This document shows, piece by piece, positions 1-9,198 of a stretch of DNA of 64,000 nt (the first letter of the stretch is position 1; each line of letters opens with the position of its first letter). Both the position numbers and the translations under genes were made by a program. Source of the stretch: Clostridiales bacterium (GTDB lineage Bacteria; Bacillota; Clostridia; Clostridiales; Clostridiaceae); NCBI GenBank assembly GCA_012519845.1, contig JAAYPK010000035.1:52052-116051 (forward strand), read 5' to 3'. The notes below the pieces were generated by a model that saw nothing but the letters and a program-made list of their open reading frames with translations, made no database searches and was not told where the DNA came from.

Positions 1-89
1 GTTTAGAAATAAAATATAACAGGATAAGACAAACAATGATAACTCAAGAGATATCTGAAATAGTTGGAGGAGCAGAAGCTCAAAAATAG
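1..89 (+). CDS. atpG: ATP synthase F1 gamma subunit, C-terminal end (partial)
   Basis: Only the last 28 codons and the TAG stop are inside the window. The residues NRIRQTMITQEISEIVGGAE form the conserved C-terminal helix of the gamma subunit, the rotor shaft that turns inside the alpha3beta3 head of F1. The gene is open at the left edge and lies 15 bases before atpD, the usual atpAGDC order, so it belongs to the same operon. Identity rests on the C-terminal motif and on position; nothing looks abnormal. Confidence 0.93.
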   Translation, partial: LEIKYNRIRQTMITQEISEIVGGAEAQK

Positions 90-92
90 TAA

Positions 93-1496
<1,404 letters not shown>

Positions 1497-1510
1497 GGGG
1501 TTGAGGAAAA

Positions 1511-1912
1511 ATGGCCAAAACCTTTAGATTTAAATTATTAACTCCTGAAAAAAAAGTTGTTGATGAAGATGTAGAAAAAGTATTTACTTTATCAGAGGAT
1601 GGTGAAGTAGAGTTTTTAGCAAATCATGCACCTATATTAATTAGCACAAAAGTTTGTGCTACATCATATATCGATAGTTTAGGAAATAAAAAAGAAGTTT
1701 TTACAAATGAAGGAGTTATTAATATTAGAGATAATGAATTAGTTTTTTGTTGTGATTCAGCAGAATTAAAAGAAGATATTGATTTAGAAAGAGCATTAGC
1801 AGCAAAGGAAAGAGCAGAAAAGAGGCTTAAGGATAAAAATAAAAATGATTCAATAAGAGCTGAAGCATCTTTAAGAAGAGCCTTAGTTAGATTGAAAATG
1901 ATAAAAGAATAA
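1511..1912 (+). CDS. atpC: ATP synthase F1 epsilon subunit
   Basis: A 133-residue epsilon subunit, part of the central stalk that links the Fo rotor to F1 and restrains ATP hydrolysis. The N-terminal beta-sandwich carries the family signature DGEVEFLANHAPILI, and the C-terminal part is a charged two-helix region rich in Ala, Arg and Lys. The gene starts 14 bases after atpD and is followed by a strong intrinsic terminator, so it is the last gene of the atp operon. Length and order match other Firmicutes. Confidence 0.97.
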   Translation: MAKTFRFKLLTPEKKVVDEDVEKVFTLSEDGEVEFLANHAPILISTKVCATSYIDSLGNKKEVFTNEGVINIRDNELVFCCDSAELKEDIDLERALAAKERAEKRLKDKNKNDSIRAEASLRRALVRLKMIKE

Positions 1913-1925
1913 GAATTTCAAAAAA

Positions 1926-1970
1926 GAGCTATATTTAGTGATAAATAACACTAAGTATAGCTTTTTTTTG
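1926..1970 (+). terminator. Intrinsic terminator of the atp operon
   Basis: The arms AGCTATATTTAGTG and CACTAAGTATAGCT form a long stem with one bulge, directly followed by eight T residues. It lies 14 bases after the atpC stop codon and closes the operon. Confidence 0.9.
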
Positions 1971-1998
1971 ACAAGTTCATACACAAAAATTGTTAAAT
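1969..1998 (+). promoter_or_regulatory. Candidate sigma-A promoter for the ywmB-murA unit
   Basis: TTGACA at 1969-1974, formed where the T-run of the atp terminator ends, is followed after 18 bases by TTAAAT at 1993-1998. The -35 is perfect and the -10 is only fair. A second TATAAT at 2042-2047 has no good -35. The promoter is plausible because a terminator lies immediately upstream. Confidence 0.4.
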
Positions 1999-2078
1999 AT
2001 AAATACTATAGATTATGGACTATATTTGAATATAAATTTTATATAATGACAAGAATTAAAAAGAAAGGCGGGAAAAAC

Positions 2079-2705
2079 ATGAAAAAGCTTAATTTCTTTT
2101 TAATACTGATAGTGTGCTTGATTAATCAAGTCACAAACAGTTATTCATTATTAGAATTTAATAAAATATCCCATAGTATAGAGAAGAAAATAGATTTTGT
2201 TGAAAATTCAGTTAAAGTGCAATATAAATCTAAAAATGACAATGAGGTATTAAATAATCTTATCAATAAGATTAAGGAAAATTATAAGGAGAGTCTAATT
2301 GATATAGAAGATGATTGTATAAATATAGTTGATAAAAATAAAAAAATTACTGTAGAAACATTTTTATATTCTGATTGTAGGGATATTAAAATTGAAATTG
2401 TAAACTATGATAAAAATAGAAGCATCATTAAATTAATGAAAGAATTAAACAAATTACTAGATAAAAAAGATTATGAAATAAAATATTATAGCTATATTAA
2501 GGGGAAAACTAATAATATAAATGAGGCTGACTCCATAGTAAATGAAGATCTTAATCTAAAAAGTATACAAACCCTAGAAATTCATAAGGGAAAGGTTGGA
2601 ACTGGATTTTTATACTGTGGCGAAAAAATAAGCTTTGCTATAAACGAATATGATACAGGCTCTTATTTAATTATTGGAACACCAATAATTAATACAACAT
2701 ACTAA
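2079..2705 (+). CDS. YwmB-like exported protein
   Basis: A 208-residue protein starting with a lysine pair and a hydrophobic segment (FFLILIVCLINQV), so it is probably exported or membrane-anchored. The rest is charged and lysine-rich with no motif I can name. The assignment to the YwmB family rests mostly on position: in Bacillus subtilis ywmB lies between the atp operon and murAA-spoIID, the same order as here. The biochemical function of the family is not established. The reading frame is open from 1938, but the ATG at 2079 is chosen because it places the signal sequence at the N-terminus and has a GGCGGG-type ribosome site. It is probably co-transcribed with murA. Confidence 0.65.
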   Translation: MKKLNFFLILIVCLINQVTNSYSLLEFNKISHSIEKKIDFVENSVKVQYKSKNDNEVLNNLINKIKENYKESLIDIEDDCINIVDKNKKITVETFLYSDCRDIKIEIVNYDKNRSIIKLMKELNKLLDKKDYEIKYYSYIKGKTNNINEADSIVNEDLNLKSIQTLEIHKGKVGTGFLYCGEKISFAINEYDTGSYLIIGTPIINTTY

Positions 2706-2726
2706 CAATTCATTGTGGAGGATAAT

Positions 2727-3992
2727 ATGGAAAAAATAATCGTTAAAAGTGGAAGAAATTTAAAAGGTGAAGTTAATATAAGCAGTGCTAAAAATTCAGT
2801 TTTACCAATTATAGTTGCTTCCATATTATGTCCTGAAGAAATAGCAATAAAAAATGCACCTATGTTAGAGGACGTTAATGTAATATGTAAAGTACTTTAT
2901 AAATTAAATTGTAAAGTTACCATATCAAATATAGATAATACTATTAAAATTAATACAAGGGATATAGTTAAAACCAATTCAGATAGTGAGTTAATAAGAA
3001 AAATGAGGGCTTCTTTTTTATTAATGGGTCCTATGATAGCAAGACATGGATATTGCAAATTATCATTGCCAGGAGGCTGTAATATTGGTAGTAGACCTAT
3101 AGATTTACATTTAAAAGGTTTTAAAGCATTAGGAGTTCAAATAAATATAGGACATGGATTTGTTGAAGCAAAGGTAAAAAAATTAAAAGGTAATAGAATA
3201 TATTTAGATTTTCCATCAGTAGGTGCTACAGAAAATATATTGATGGCTGCTTGTTTAGCTGAAGGAACTACGGTTATAGATAATGCTGCAGAAGAACCAG
3301 AAATATGGGATTTAGCAAACTTTTTAAATAAAATGGGAGCTAAAATATCAGGAGCAGGAACTAAAAAAATTACAATTGAAGGAGTAAGAAAACTAAAGGG
3401 TGTGGAATACCAACCTATTTTTGATAGGATAGAAGCTGGAACATTTATGGTGGCAGCCGCCATTACTAACAGTATAATAAAAATAAATGGAGTTAACTCA
3501 GAACATGTTAGCCCATTAATTGATAAATTAAAAGAGTGTGGAGTAAGATTTGTATGTGATAAAAACAATTTTATTGTTGATGGTACAAATGTGGATAAAA
3601 AAAGTGTAGATATTAAAACTATGCCATATCCAGGATTTCCAACAGATATGCAACCACAAATGATGAGTCTTTTAAGTACTATTAATGGGTCAAGTATTGT
3701 AACAGAAACTGTATTTGAAAATAGATTTATGCATGTTCAAGAACTGATAAGAATGGGTGCCAATATAAAAATTGATGGTAGAACTGCTTTTATAGAAGGT
3801 GTACCAAAATTAACTGGATGTGAAGTAAAGGCTACTGATTTGAGAGCAGGTGCAGCTATGATCTTGGCTGGACTTGTTGCTGAAGGTACAACAGAGATAG
3901 GAGATATTTATCATATTGATAGAGGCTATACTAATATAGAATATAAATTTAACAGTCTTGGTGCCGATATTTGTAGAGTTAAAGATAAATAA
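2727..3992 (+). CDS. murA: UDP-N-acetylglucosamine 1-carboxyvinyltransferase
   Basis: First committed enzyme of peptidoglycan synthesis in the cytosol; it transfers enolpyruvate from PEP to UDP-GlcNAc. The 421-residue length is typical. The N-terminal substrate-binding pair Lys-Asn is present in SSAKNSVLP, and the catalytic loop PGGCNIGSRPIDLH retains the cysteine that fosfomycin alkylates, so no target-site resistance is evident. A GTG at 2715 is in frame, but it overlaps the ribosome site GTGGAGG (2715-2721), so the ATG at 2727 is taken. Order ywmB-murA-spoIID matches Bacillus, and this copy is the MurAA position equivalent. Confidence 0.96.
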   Translation: MEKIIVKSGRNLKGEVNISSAKNSVLPIIVASILCPEEIAIKNAPMLEDVNVICKVLYKLNCKVTISNIDNTIKINTRDIVKTNSDSELIRKMRASFLLMGPMIARHGYCKLSLPGGCNIGSRPIDLHLKGFKALGVQINIGHGFVEAKVKKLKGNRIYLDFPSVGATENILMAACLAEGTTVIDNAAEEPEIWDLANFLNKMGAKISGAGTKKITIEGVRKLKGVEYQPIFDRIEAGTFMVAAAITNSIIKINGVNSEHVSPLIDKLKECGVRFVCDKNNFIVDGTNVDKKSVDIKTMPYPGFPTDMQPQMMSLLSTINGSSIVTETVFENRFMHVQELIRMGANIKIDGRTAFIEGVPKLTGCEVKATDLRAGAAMILAGLVAEGTTEIGDIYHIDRGYTNIEYKFNSLGADICRVKDK

Positions 3993-4008
3993 GAATATGT
4001 TAAAAAAT

Positions 4009-4063
4009 GAAAGTAAGGGATATTTTAGAAAAGTAATAGTAATAAATATCCTTTACTTTTGTT
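4009..4063 (+). terminator. Intrinsic terminator after murA
   Basis: AAGTAAGGGATATTT pairs with AAATATCCTTTACTTT across a 17-base loop, followed by TGTT. The T-tract is weak, but the stem is about 15 pairs. Confidence 0.7.
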
Positions 4064-4090
4064 ATATGAAGAAAATAATAAGCATATATT
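4061..4090 (+). promoter_or_regulatory. Candidate sigma-E promoter of spoIID
   Basis: GTTATAT at 4061-4067, then 15 bases, then CATATATT at 4083-4090 resembles the mother-cell sigma-E pattern (ATA-rich -35, CATACAAT-like -10). spoIID is a sigma-E gene in Bacillus, so the placement makes sense. No sigma-A promoter is evident here. The match is by eye only. Confidence 0.45.
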
Positions 4091-4120
4091 AAGTGAAGTA
4101 TATTTTTGGAGGAAACTATT

Positions 4121-5173
4121 ATGAAAAAATTACTTATCACAAAGAATATGCCTTTATTATTTGTAACAATATTTATACTTATGTTTTTAATAATAATACC
4201 TGAATTATATTTCATGGATAAAAACCAATTGGATAATAAATTTAATTTAACAGAGGACAGTGTTAAATATAATGCTGAAAGTTTGACTTTTAGTGGAGAG
4301 GCAAATGCAAGAATCTATGATGTAAAAAATAATAAAATAATAGAAATAAATTATGAAGAGTATATTAAAGGAGTAGTCGCAAGTGAAATGCAAGCAAATT
4401 TTAATGATGAAGCTTTAAAGGCACAAGCAGTTGCAGCAAGAACATTTTATTTCTCAAAAAGAAATAAAAATTGTCCTAATGCAGAAGGCGGAGAAATTTG
4501 TTCATCTACACATTGTCAAGTATATATGAATAAAGAAGAATGTATTAGTAAATGGAGTGAAAAAAATAAAGAAGCCAACTGGGAAAAAATAAGCAAGGCT
4601 GTAGATGAAACTTCAGGAGAAGTCTTAACTTATGAAGGGGAACTTGTACTATATCCACAATTTTTTGCAACTAGTTCAGGTAAAACTGAAAACGCAGTAG
4701 ATGTATTTGCTAATAATATTCCTTATTTAGTATCAACAAAGAGTGAAGGGGAAGAAATAGCACCTAAATATACTAGTGAGGTATCAATAGAAGGGAATGA
4801 ATTTGTTAATAAAATAAATAAAAAATATTCTTCTGCGAATATGACAATTTCTGATATTAAAAATCAAATTAATATAGATTCATATACAGAAGGAGGATCT
4901 ATAAAAAAAATAAAAATCGGGGATATTACTATTTCAGGAATTGAGTTTAGAAAACTGTTCAATTTAAATAGCTCAAACTTTAAAATAGAATACAATAATT
5001 CAAAGATAAATATAATTTGTAAAGGATATGGACATGGTGTAGGGATGAGTCAATGGGGGGCAAATGTTATGGCTAGAGATGGTAAAAACTATAAAGAGAT
5101 ACTAAAACATTATTATACAGGAGTAGAGATTAATAAGATAAAATTTAAGGAGTTAGAGAAAACTAAGAGATGA
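4121..5173 (+). CDS. spoIID: Stage II sporulation protein D, lytic transglycosylase
   Basis: Membrane-anchored peptidoglycan lytic transglycosylase that, with SpoIIM and SpoIIP, thins septal peptidoglycan and drives engulfment. The protein has 350 residues. One membrane segment lies near residues 8-30, followed by the SpoIID domain with the signature YIKGVVASEMQ, whose Glu aligns with the known catalytic residue, and EALKAQAVAARTF. The C-terminal GYGHGVGMSQWGA motif is intact. The ATG at 4121 is chosen over an in-frame TTG at 4106 because TTGGAGG is the ribosome site. A candidate sigma-E promoter lies just upstream. Confidence 0.96.
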   Translation: MKKLLITKNMPLLFVTIFILMFLIIIPELYFMDKNQLDNKFNLTEDSVKYNAESLTFSGEANARIYDVKNNKIIEINYEEYIKGVVASEMQANFNDEALKAQAVAARTFYFSKRNKNCPNAEGGEICSSTHCQVYMNKEECISKWSEKNKEANWEKISKAVDETSGEVLTYEGELVLYPQFFATSSGKTENAVDVFANNIPYLVSTKSEGEEIAPKYTSEVSIEGNEFVNKINKKYSSANMTISDIKNQINIDSYTEGGSIKKIKIGDITISGIEFRKLFNLNSSNFKIEYNNSKINIICKGYGHGVGMSQWGANVMARDGKNYKEILKHYYTGVEINKIKFKELEKTKR

Positions 5174-5201
5174 GGATAGAAATAACAGATTTCTTCATTT
5201 T

Positions 5202-5234
5202 GGAGCTGTCGCTTTGATAGCTCTATTTTTTTTA
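5202..5234 (+). terminator. Intrinsic terminator after spoIID
   Basis: GGAGCT and AGCTCT pair around a 10-12 base loop, followed by a run of T with one A (TATTTTTTTT). The stem is short but well placed. Confidence 0.6.
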
Positions 5235-5295
5235 CACAAAAGAGGATTTATACACTAATTATTTAGTACATAAATACCATTTTTATTAGCTTAAC

Positions 5296-5367
5296 ACATA
5301 TATTGTAGAAAAAAAGGGAAATAAAAAAATGTAAATTATGTATGATTTTAAAACATGCGGAAATAAT
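5296..5367 (+). promoter_or_regulatory. Candidate forespore (sigma-F) promoter region of the spoIIQ-like gene
   Basis: Two sigma-F-like arrangements can be seen. One is GTATG at 5340-5344, 14 bases, then GGAAATAAT at 5359-5367, which fits GG-N2-A-N-A-N-T but gives a leader of only about 13 bases. The other is ACATA at 5296-5300 with GGAAATAAA starting at 5317. Both are by-eye matches. They are suggested because spoIIQ is a sigma-F gene in Bacillus. Confidence 0.3.
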
Positions 5368-5386
5368 AGAGAAAGGAGGTGTTTAT

Positions 5387-6118
5387 ATGGACAAAAACCA
5401 TAAACAAAAGGTTAAAGATTTTTTTAGGAAGGAGGGCTTTTATGTAGTACTTTTCCTATGCTTATGCATTGTAGCAACGGTTGCAGCTATATCATATAAG
5501 ATATCAAATAATAATATAAAAAGTAACGAGGTAGAAGAAAATAATCAAACTATTACACAAAATTCCGATGATAGAAGCAATGTAACTAGTGAAATGCCAA
5601 ATGCAGAAAGAGTGGAAAACGATAAGCAGACTTTAAATGATCAAAATGAAAAAACTAGCTCTCAAAGTGCAGCAGTATCAACAAATGCAAAGGTGACATT
5701 AACTAAGCCTATTGAAGGTAGTTTAAGTAGAGGGTATACATACCCTAAGCCAGTGAAAATAGATGATGATACTCAAAGGACTATAAAAGGTATTGATATT
5801 GAAGGAAAAATAGGTACGGAAGTTAAAGCAGCAGGAGAGGGAGTAATTGAAAGTATTGAATCAAATGATGTTCAAGATGGTGTTTCAATTGTAATAGCAC
5901 ATGTAAATGGAATAAAAACAAAATACAGTAATTTAGACGAAAATGTTTTAGTAAAAAAGGATCAAAAAGTAACATCAAGTACTGTTATTGGGAAAATAGG
6001 TAGAAGTTCAAAAATATACAATACAGAAACTTTTGGTGAACATCTTAATTTGCAAGTTCTTGACAATAAAAATGAACAAATAGATCCATTGAAATATTTT
6101 GAATATAAAAATAAGTAG
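5387..6118 (+). CDS. spoIIQ: SpoIIQ-like M23-fold protein, probably catalytically inactive
   Basis: A 243-residue protein with one N-terminal membrane segment (about residues 17-37), a polar linker of roughly 70 residues rich in Asn, Glu and Ser, then a LytM/M23 domain. In Bacillus, SpoIIQ is a forespore protein that binds SpoIIIAH across the intermembrane space. The two LytM metal motifs look degenerate: the HxGxD position reads IKGID, and the later HxH reads HLN. This matches an inactive Bacillus-type SpoIIQ rather than an active endopeptidase. The ATG at 5387 follows AAAGGAGG at 5372-5379. Position between spoIID and spoIIID supports the name, but another exported M23 protein is not excluded. 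Confidence 0.8.
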   Translation: MDKNHKQKVKDFFRKEGFYVVLFLCLCIVATVAAISYKISNNNIKSNEVEENNQTITQNSDDRSNVTSEMPNAERVENDKQTLNDQNEKTSSQSAAVSTNAKVTLTKPIEGSLSRGYTYPKPVKIDDDTQRTIKGIDIEGKIGTEVKAAGEGVIESIESNDVQDGVSIVIAHVNGIKTKYSNLDENVLVKKDQKVTSSTVIGKIGRSSKIYNTETFGEHLNLQVLDNKNEQIDPLKYFEYKNK

Positions 6119-6124
6119 TAATTA

Positions 6125-6167
6125 TGATTAATCAGTCATTTTAAATAATAAAATGACTGATTAATCA
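6125..6167 (+). repeat. Perfect 19-bp inverted repeat between spoIIQ and spoIIID
   Basis: Left arm 6125-6143 (starts TGATTAATCAG) and right arm 6149-6167 (ends CTGATTAATCA) are perfectly complementary, with a 5-base AATAA loop. The outer 10 bases of each arm, TGATTAATCA, are themselves a palindrome. No T-run follows on either strand, so a standard intrinsic terminator is unlikely. It may be an RNA-stabilising or factor-dependent terminator hairpin, or a paired operator in front of spoIIID. Confidence 0.85.
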
Positions 6168-6225
6168 GTACTTAAAAAAATATACCATGCATAATTATAA
6201 ATATAGGAATTAAGGAGGTAGCATT

Positions 6226-6477
6226 TTGAAGGACTACATTGAAGAGAGAGTGCTAGAAGTGGCTCAATATATTATTGATTCAAAAGCTACAATTAGGAAA
6301 ACAGCAAAAGTTTTTGGGGTAAGTAAAAGCACTATCCATAAAGATATGACAGAAAGATTGCCAAAGATAAGTCCAACAATTGCAGAAAAAACTCATAGTG
6401 TGTTAGAACTAAATAAAGCAGAGAGACATATTAGGGGAGGAAAAGCCACTAAATTAAAATATAAAGCTATTGAATGA
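6226..6477 (+). CDS. spoIIID: Sporulation transcription factor SpoIIID
   Basis: Small (83-residue) DNA-binding protein that retunes the sigma-E regulon in the mother cell. The helix-turn-helix TAKVFGVSKSTIHKDM is clear at about residues 24-40, and the basic C-terminal tail used for extra DNA contact is present. The start is TTG, with AAGGAGG at 6212-6218 seven bases ahead; no ATG is available near this site. The neighbour mbl downstream reproduces the Bacillus spoIIID-mbl order. The gene is preceded by the 19-bp inverted repeat. Confidence 0.95.
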   Translation: MKDYIEERVLEVAQYIIDSKATIRKTAKVFGVSKSTIHKDMTERLPKISPTIAEKTHSVLELNKAERHIRGGKATKLKYKAIE

Positions 6478-6568
6478 TATTTATATTACGTATATAATAA
6501 AAAATAAAGCAATAATGAAAAATATATTATATATTGTAGAAAAATATAAATATGGGAGTGAATAGGCA

Positions 6569-7603
6569 ATGTGGTTTTGGAAAACGGGAGCAGAATTAGG
6601 AATTGATTTAGGTACAGCAACTGTTTTAGTATATGAAAAAGGCAAAGGTATAATATTAAAAGAACCTTCTGTAGTAGCCATTAATAAAAGTAATAATAAA
6701 ATATTGGCTATAGGAGAAGAAGCTAGAAAAATGATTGGCAGAACGCCAGGGAATATAGTAGCTGTTAGACCATTGAAAGATGGAGTAATATCTGATTATG
6801 ATATTACAGAAAGAATGCTAGCAGAATTTATAAAAAAAGTTGCTGGAAAGAGAAATTTGGTTGCACCTAAAGTAATGGTTTGCATTCCATCCAAAGCTAC
6901 TGAAGTGGAAAAAAGAGCAGTTTTAGAAGCAACAAGAAACTCAGGGGCTAAAAGGGTACACTTAATAGAGGAGCCTTTAGCGGCAGCAATAGGTGCAGGG
7001 TTAGATATAACTAAACCTGATGGTATAATGATAGTTGATATAGGCGGAGGAACTAGCGATATAGCTGTTATTTCATTAGGTGGGATTGTTGTAAGAGAAT
7101 CAATAAAAATTGCCGGTGATAAATTTGATGAATCAATAATAAAATATGTTAGAAATAAATACAAAATTATGATTGGAGAAAAAACTGCTGAAGATTTAAA
7201 AATATCAACAGGTTCAGCATTTAAAAATAATAGGAACCTTACTACAACTATGAAAGGAAGAAATTTAGTAACTGGATTACCAGATGAAATAGAAGTAACA
7301 ACAGAACAAATTAGAGATGCGCTTTTAGAACCAGTTACTAGTATTGTACAAAGTGTAAAAAATGTACTAGAAAAAACACCACCAGAATTAGCAGCGGATA
7401 TTATTGAAAAAGGAATTATTATGACTGGTGGTGGTGCATTATTAGACGGCTTAGACAAGCTTATTGAATATGAAACTGGTATAGCTGTAACTATTGCAGA
7501 TAGAGCTGTAGAATGTGTTGCAGAAGGTACAGGTAAGGTATTATCCTTTTTTGATAAATTAGAATTTGATGATGGAACTAACGAAGTAGGACTAATTGAA
7601 TAA
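6569..7603 (+). CDS. mbl: MreB-family cell-shape protein Mbl
   Basis: Actin-like ATPase that forms membrane-associated filaments and guides lateral wall synthesis. The protein has 344 residues. The phosphate-1 loop ELGIDLGTAT is near residue 10, phosphate-2 DIGGGTSDIAV near 155, and the adenosine motif TGGGALLDGL near 290. The N-terminal MWFWK is hydrophobic and could insert in the membrane. Adjacency to spoIIID argues for Mbl rather than MreB proper, whose gene usually sits with mreCD. The ribosome site GGGAGTG is eight bases ahead. Confidence 0.93.
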   Translation: MWFWKTGAELGIDLGTATVLVYEKGKGIILKEPSVVAINKSNNKILAIGEEARKMIGRTPGNIVAVRPLKDGVISDYDITERMLAEFIKKVAGKRNLVAPKVMVCIPSKATEVEKRAVLEATRNSGAKRVHLIEEPLAAAIGAGLDITKPDGIMIVDIGGGTSDIAVISLGGIVVRESIKIAGDKFDESIIKYVRNKYKIMIGEKTAEDLKISTGSAFKNNRNLTTTMKGRNLVTGLPDEIEVTTEQIRDALLEPVTSIVQSVKNVLEKTPPELAADIIEKGIIMTGGGALLDGLDKLIEYETGIAVTIADRAVECVAEGTGKVLSFFDKLEFDDGTNEVGLIE

Positions 7604-7626
7604 TTAAATGTACTAATATAAAAGTA

Positions 7627-7686
7627 AAGGCTATATTAAAAAATGCTAATAATTATTAAATGTATTAGCATTTTTTATATAGCCTT
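7627..7686. terminator. Bidirectional terminator between mbl and yyaC
   Basis: A nested stem: outer AAGGCTATAT with ATATAGCCTT, inner AAAATGCTAATA with TATTAGCATTTT. T-rich on both strands and placed between convergent genes, so it can end transcripts from either side. Confidence 0.85.
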
Positions 7687-7689
7687 ATA

Positions 7690-8229
7690 TTATAAGGCTA
7701 AATCTAAATTATTTTTCAATGAATAAGCATAAATTAGACCTTTAGTAATTACTTTTGCCATATCTAGAATTAAAGCTAGTCTAATTGATCTAGAGGGAAA
7801 AGAATCTGCATTTTCGCTAGCATCAACTATACCAATAACAGAGGCAATGCCTACTTCAGGAAGGCTTTTTCCAACACCCTTTCCAGGATGAATTGAAGAA
7901 TTACGTGTATGGATTTCACCAATAGATTCACTTTCTCCTAAACATGCATCTATACCGATTATACAAGCATTTGGGTGAAGTATATATATTTCTTCTAAAC
8001 GTTTATCTATATTAAGAGCATGTATAGGGGTAGAAATTGTACCGTATATAGGTAATGGAAACATACTAGTTTCTAATAATGTGCCAACCAATGGTCCTAA
8101 GCAATCTCCTATACATTTATCTGTTCCAATACAAACAATAACAGTATTCTCATTTATGAAATTCTTCATTTCATTGCCAATTTCATAATAAGCAAGAGAA
8201 GTTCTATAGTCTATTCTTTTTTTATTCAA
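7690..8229 (-). CDS. yyaC: Spore protease YyaC (DUF1256)
   Basis: A 179-residue protein of the YyaC family, spore-former proteins whose fold is related to GPR and hydrogenase-maturation proteases. The signature IGTDKCIGDCLGPLVG is near the N-terminus, followed by YGTISTPIHALN and IIGIDACLG, which hold the conserved acidic residues. The exact substrate is not known. The TTG at 8229 is preferred because the mRNA reads AAGGGGG nine bases ahead; a GTG at 8238 overlaps that ribosome site. A CATATATT on the minus strand (8250-8257) could be a sigma-E-type -10 box. Confidence 0.88.
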   Translation of the reverse strand: MNKKRIDYRTSLAYYEIGNEMKNFINENTVIVCIGTDKCIGDCLGPLVGTLLETSMFPLPIYGTISTPIHALNIDKRLEEIYILHPNACIIGIDACLGESESIGEIHTRNSSIHPGKGVGKSLPEVGIASVIGIVDASENADSFPSRSIRLALILDMAKVITKGLIYAYSLKNNLDLAL

Positions 8230-8334
8230 ATTACACACCCCCTTGACTAAATATATGAATGGTCATCATCAATTATTATTTAAGTATAAAATTTCTTTAA
8301 ATGGAAATTAATAATAGTAAAAGGAGTAGTTTAC

Positions 8335-8754
8335 ATGAAAAAAGTAAGAATTATATTAATATCGATATTCATTTTAATCCCAACTTATTTTATATTTTTA
8401 TGGGAACCTGATGAAATTACGAAAACAACTTTTAAGTTAGACAGTATGTTAAATGTGGATAGGGAGTTATCAAAAGAAGAGAAATTAACCAACGCTGAAA
8501 CAAAAGAAAAATATTTATCAATTTCTGAACTTGAAAATAAAATTAGTAATGATAATAAGGATAAATATAAAAAATTATTGTTAGATTTATCAATTATAGA
8601 TTATGAAAAAATATTAGTACTAAGTAAAAGTAAGAACACTGATGAATCAACAGAGGAATATATAAGATTATTAAGAAAACGATTAAGTAATGATAAGTTT
8701 ATAGAAATAAAAGAAATATTGATGCCATATATAAATGTAGATGATATAAAATAA
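8335..8754 (+). CDS. Hypothetical membrane-anchored protein
   Basis: A 139-residue protein that I do not recognise. An N-terminal hydrophobic segment (IILISIFILIPTYFIFLW, about residues 6-23) would act as an uncleaved anchor, leaving a charged, Lys/Glu/Asp-rich, mostly helical domain of about 115 residues outside the cell. There is no lipobox cysteine or metal-binding motif. AAAGGAG lies nine bases before the ATG. It is flanked by the divergent yyaC gene and the tRNA cluster and has no operon partner. The sporulation neighbourhood is suggestive only. Confidence 0.7.
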   Translation: MKKVRIILISIFILIPTYFIFLWEPDEITKTTFKLDSMLNVDRELSKEEKLTNAETKEKYLSISELENKISNDNKDKYKKLLLDLSIIDYEKILVLSKSKNTDESTEEYIRLLRKRLSNDKFIEIKEILMPYINVDDIK

Positions 8755-8841
8755 AATAATATATAGTATGTTAAAATGGAGAAAAAATTCGTATTTAAGA
8801 GAATTATAAGAATAATTTAAATTAATGAGCGTATATAAAGG

Positions 8842-8870
8842 TTGAAATATGGAACCGTTATATATATACT
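8842..8870 (+). promoter_or_regulatory. Sigma-A promoter of the tRNA cluster
   Basis: TTGAAA at 8842-8847, a 17-base spacer, and TATACT at 8865-8870. It would start about 45 bases before the first tRNA. A TATAAT at 8909-8914 just before the tRNA lacks a -35 at correct spacing. Confidence 0.65.
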
Positions 8871-8921
8871 AACTATTGTTGGTTACAGATTTTAATTAAA
8901 TAACTAACTATAATGAAATAT

Positions 8922-9006
8922 GGATGAGTTCCCGAGTGGCCAAAGGGGGCAGACTGTAAATCTGTTGCAAGTTGCTTCGATGGTTCGAATCCATCCTCAT
9001 CCACCA
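8922..9006 (+). tRNA. tRNA-Tyr (GUA), copy 1
   Basis: An 85-base class II tRNA with a long variable arm (CAAGTTGCTTC region). The acceptor stem GGATGAG pairs with CTCATCC, the anticodon loop is CTGTAAA with GTA, the T-loop is GGTTCGAATCC, and CCA is encoded at 9004-9006. It is identical to the copy at 9199-9283. Confidence 0.97.
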
Positions 9007-9013
9007 TTTAAAT

Positions 9014-9089
9014 GGGCGCATAGCTCAGCTGGGAGAGCATCTGCCTTACAAGCAGAGGGTCACAGGTTCGAGCCCTGTTGTGCCCACCA
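9014..9089 (+). tRNA. tRNA-Val (UAC)
   Basis: A 76-base tRNA. The acceptor GGGCGCA pairs with TGTGCCC (one G-U), the anticodon loop is CTTACAA with TAC, the T-loop is GGTTCGAGCCC, and CCA is encoded. Confidence 0.97.
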
Positions 9090-9118
9090 TTTAAATGAAA
9101 ATTAAATATTTCTTATAT

Positions 9119-9193
9119 GCTGGCATGGCTCAACGGTAGAGCAGCTGACTTGTAATCAGCAGGTTGTAGGTTCGATTCCTATTGCCAGCTCCA
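9119..9193 (+). tRNA. tRNA-Thr (UGU)
   Basis: A 75-base tRNA. The acceptor GCTGGCA pairs with TGCCAGC, the anticodon loop is CTTGTAA with TGT, the T-loop GGTTCGATTCC is intact, and CCA is encoded. Confidence 0.97.
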
Positions 9194-9198
9194 TATAA

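Noticed and set aside
8920..9105. Short plus-strand open frame across the tRNA cluster
   Set aside because: It translates tRNA-Tyr and tRNA-Val genes; the RNA structures are unambiguous.
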